Positions 61,968-64,000 of a stretch of DNA of 64,000 nt are shown in pieces; within the stretch, counting starts at the first letter, position 1, and each line of letters opens with the position of its first letter. Source of the DNA: Anseranas semipalmata. Its lineage: Eukaryota; Chordata; Aves; Anseriformes; Anseranatidae. Made by a program: the position numbers and the translations under genes. The stretch spans positions 118,509-182,508 of the forward strand of contig VXAA01005226.1 of the NCBI GenBank assembly GCA_013399115.1. The letters are read 5' to 3'. The notes under the pieces were generated by a model, which was not told the origin of the DNA, ran no database searches, and was given only the letters and a program-made list of their open reading frames with translations.

Positions 61968-62464
61968 GTACGACATCCTATTACATATCACAGTACATTT
62001 TCTTTCTTTGTTTAGACCAGTACCATTCAGTGATAGCCTTTTACAAAGTTAATTACAAAGATGTCAAGCAGTGAAGCAATAGAGTGAAATACAGTACTGG
62101 TAAGAATGCAGGGAGTTAGTCTGTCAGTATTTTCCGGAACAAAAAAATAATGCAACATTGAGAAATTGTAGTTTAGAAATTTTGCAGACCATAGCCTGCA
62201 AAACAGCAAGTATGCCTTTAAAATGCTTAAGCTTGTATTATAGGGAACTTAAGTCATCAAGAAAGCCACGGTAATCCAAAGTAATACTGGGAGGGCCGAT
62301 TCCCGTAGATTTCTATCAGAGACAATTTGGGAGAGGAGAATATAATATTTTCAAGGACTGCACTGATGCAGATCTCATGCTAATAAGCTCTGACTTGACT
62401 TTTATTACACACCAGACTGATGGACTAATATTAAGAATGTTTGCTTTTCTTTCAAACTTTTAAG

Positions 62465-62526
62465 GACATGCAGATAAAAATAAGCCACTTAGAAGAGCAG
62501 CTCAAGAACTCTGAACTAATTGGGTT
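62465..62526 (+). CDS. Unrecognised coiled-coil gene, coding exon 7
   Basis: 62 bp, phase 0 in, phase 2 out. Acceptor TTTCAAACTTTTAAG, donor GGGTT|GTAAGT (strong). Encodes DMQIKISHLEEQLKNSELIG, more coiled coil. The next exon must supply one base to finish a Leu or Phe codon. Confidence 0.72.
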
Positions 62527-62885
62527 GTAAGTATTAGCAATGCCTTCTATTCTGCGTTTATTATGTTATAGTATCTAGAATATTTCCACATCAGCCACAC
62601 CTGAAATATATGCTATTGATTTTAAGCTAATACAGTTTATGCAGCATCAAACAAGTTCCTCAAATTTATGTAGAATAGATTCTTTTTTTTTTTTTTGTCA
62701 CCTAATCATCCAACCACAGAAATGTAAATGAAATTTAGATGTGGAAAGTCTCATTTTACTCTTAGCAAATTCCAGGAGCAGTTTATCTTTTCCTCAGAAT
62801 ACACAAGTTACAGCACATATCCTGGATGTTTATTTCAATTCTCTTTCTTTATAATCTGCACCAGGTTCATATTATTACTTTGCAG

Positions 62886-62973
62886 AATAAAAAGCAAAAA
62901 CAGCAGCTTGAACAGCAGCAGCAAAGTCTACAGCTACACAGTTATTTTCAGAGCAACAGCTCTGTTTTCTTGA
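62886..62973 (+). CDS. Possible terminal exon of the coiled-coil gene
   Basis: After acceptor ATTATTACTTTGCAG, and in the phase left by exon 7, the frame reads IKSKNSSLNSSSKVYSYTVI and stops (TGA) at 62973, which would give a protein of about 230 residues. In another phase the same stretch encodes NKKQKQQLEQQQQSLQ and stays open to 63254, which looks more like coiled coil but needs a different upstream donor. The true next exon may also lie beyond the window. Confidence 0.22.
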
Positions 62974-64000
62974 CCAGAGTTCAAGTGCCATTAAAACCAT
63001 GTCCTACTAGACTACTGGACTGTAGTTGCCTGTATGTAATGAGTTATATAAAATCTCTGAATTTCAAAACATCACATCCTCACAGCATGATCTACGTACA
63101 GAGACCTGCCCATGTGCATTTAAGCACTGGGCTTCTCACTCTCACTCTTCCCTTTCCTCGCTGTTCTGCAGTTCAGAAATCCTCTAAATTCAGTAAACAC
63201 AAGGGATTAAGTATTCCTTCTAGCAATCACTCCCAAATTAAGCACAAAGTATGAAGTGCTGGCAGTAGGTATGATCCCTGTTTAAAAACTCCCCTTACGG
63301 TCATGTGAAGTGATTCAAGATTCAGTTTTGTGTTCTCTGTGTTCTGAAGAGAAGATCTGTGTAATGACATTAAGTATGCACCACATGAACTGTAACAACA
63401 AAGGCTGAAATATAACATAAAGTTTAAATTAACAAGAATTTTTAGGTGATTTTTCAGCTCCTCTGCTGTTTGCACTGGTAGGGCTACCCCACACCTAATG
63501 GGCAGTAGAGATCCTCTACTTTTAATTGCTGTAGTGTCTCCATCAGGCAAAGTTGGAGGACATCATAGAAGAAAATACCAGACCTTTTTTCCCACCTTAC
63601 TGCCATGGTAGCATATATTTTATGGGAAGAATCCAGAAATACTAATGCTGCTCTCCTGCAATACAATAATCTACAAAGTGTTAGCTCAATGCCAGTGGCA
63701 TCCGCTCTTACCACTGTGTGGGTTCTTCGGGACTGCAGAGTTTTGCCTCTTATCCAAGACAGGATGAACCCGTAAATTCAGTTGTTCCATACAGTAATTC
63801 CTAAGAATTACTACAAAGTAAAGGAGTTCCTAATTCAGGAGCTTATAAATACATGAGAAGGGACAATATCTCACCAAGAGAAGTTTGGGGCTCTCAGTAA
63901 ATGATAGTATAAAATGCAGCAGGAGAATTTATAGCACAGCAGCCTTGAAATGATCCTGAGCACAACTAAGCTTATGGAAATCACTACTTTTTTTTCCAAT
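62974..64000. other. Right edge of window, nothing firmly recognised
   Basis: Probably intron or 3' region of the coiled-coil gene. No further exon with matching phase and a good donor could be identified before the window ends. Confidence 0.4.

Overview
The window looks like a piece of a bird autosome. It is AT-rich and gene-poor. Old CR1 non-LTR retrotransposon fragments (3' ends of the ATTCTATGATTCTA type and the usual CR1 3' body) are scattered through it. Three related solo LTRs of an endogenous retrovirus begin TGTGG and carry the GTTGACC type of 5' end that I associate with avian genomes. I saw no bacterial-type operons, RNA genes or CRISPR arrays.

The firmest genes are two single-coding-exon class A GPCRs on the minus strand, about 23 kb apart. 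The one at 31.3-32.3 kb is clearly GPR141. The one at 7.8-8.7 kb is a diverged paralogue, called here GPR141-like. Both coding exons open just downstream of a good splice acceptor, so each has at least one upstream 5' UTR exon. Two further minus-strand genes lie between or beside them. One is a KRBA2/SCAND3-type gene derived from a transposon integrase (22.4-23.9 kb), with a predicted 117-bp intron and a changed catalytic residue. The other is an unrecognised candidate for a small single-pass membrane protein (11.2-11.7 kb).

On the plus strand, 52.0-62.5 kb holds a multi-exon gene that I could assemble by hand from splice sites. Seven coding exons, each with an acceptor and donor (the first starting at an ATG), join with matching phase and encode more than 200 residues, mostly charged coiled coil toward the C-terminus. 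I do not recognise the protein. It is the best candidate in the window for something not described. In human the order around GPR141 is ELMO1-GPR141-NME8. With GPR141 inverted here, this gene would lie on the ELMO1 side, but neither ELMO1 nor NME8 exons were found.

The rest is introns, intergenic DNA and repeats: CR1 at 20.7, 27.7-29.3 (with a nested CR1 and a perfect 172-bp tandem duplication), 44.0-44.9, 48.8-49.7 and 61.0-61.5 kb; LTRs at 4.1-4.6, 16.8-17.1 and 19.0-19.5 kb; a 230-bp polypurine tract; and several simple repeats. Two single N bases (16531 and 57941) mark assembly uncertainty, and the second sits at the junction of an 83-bp duplication.
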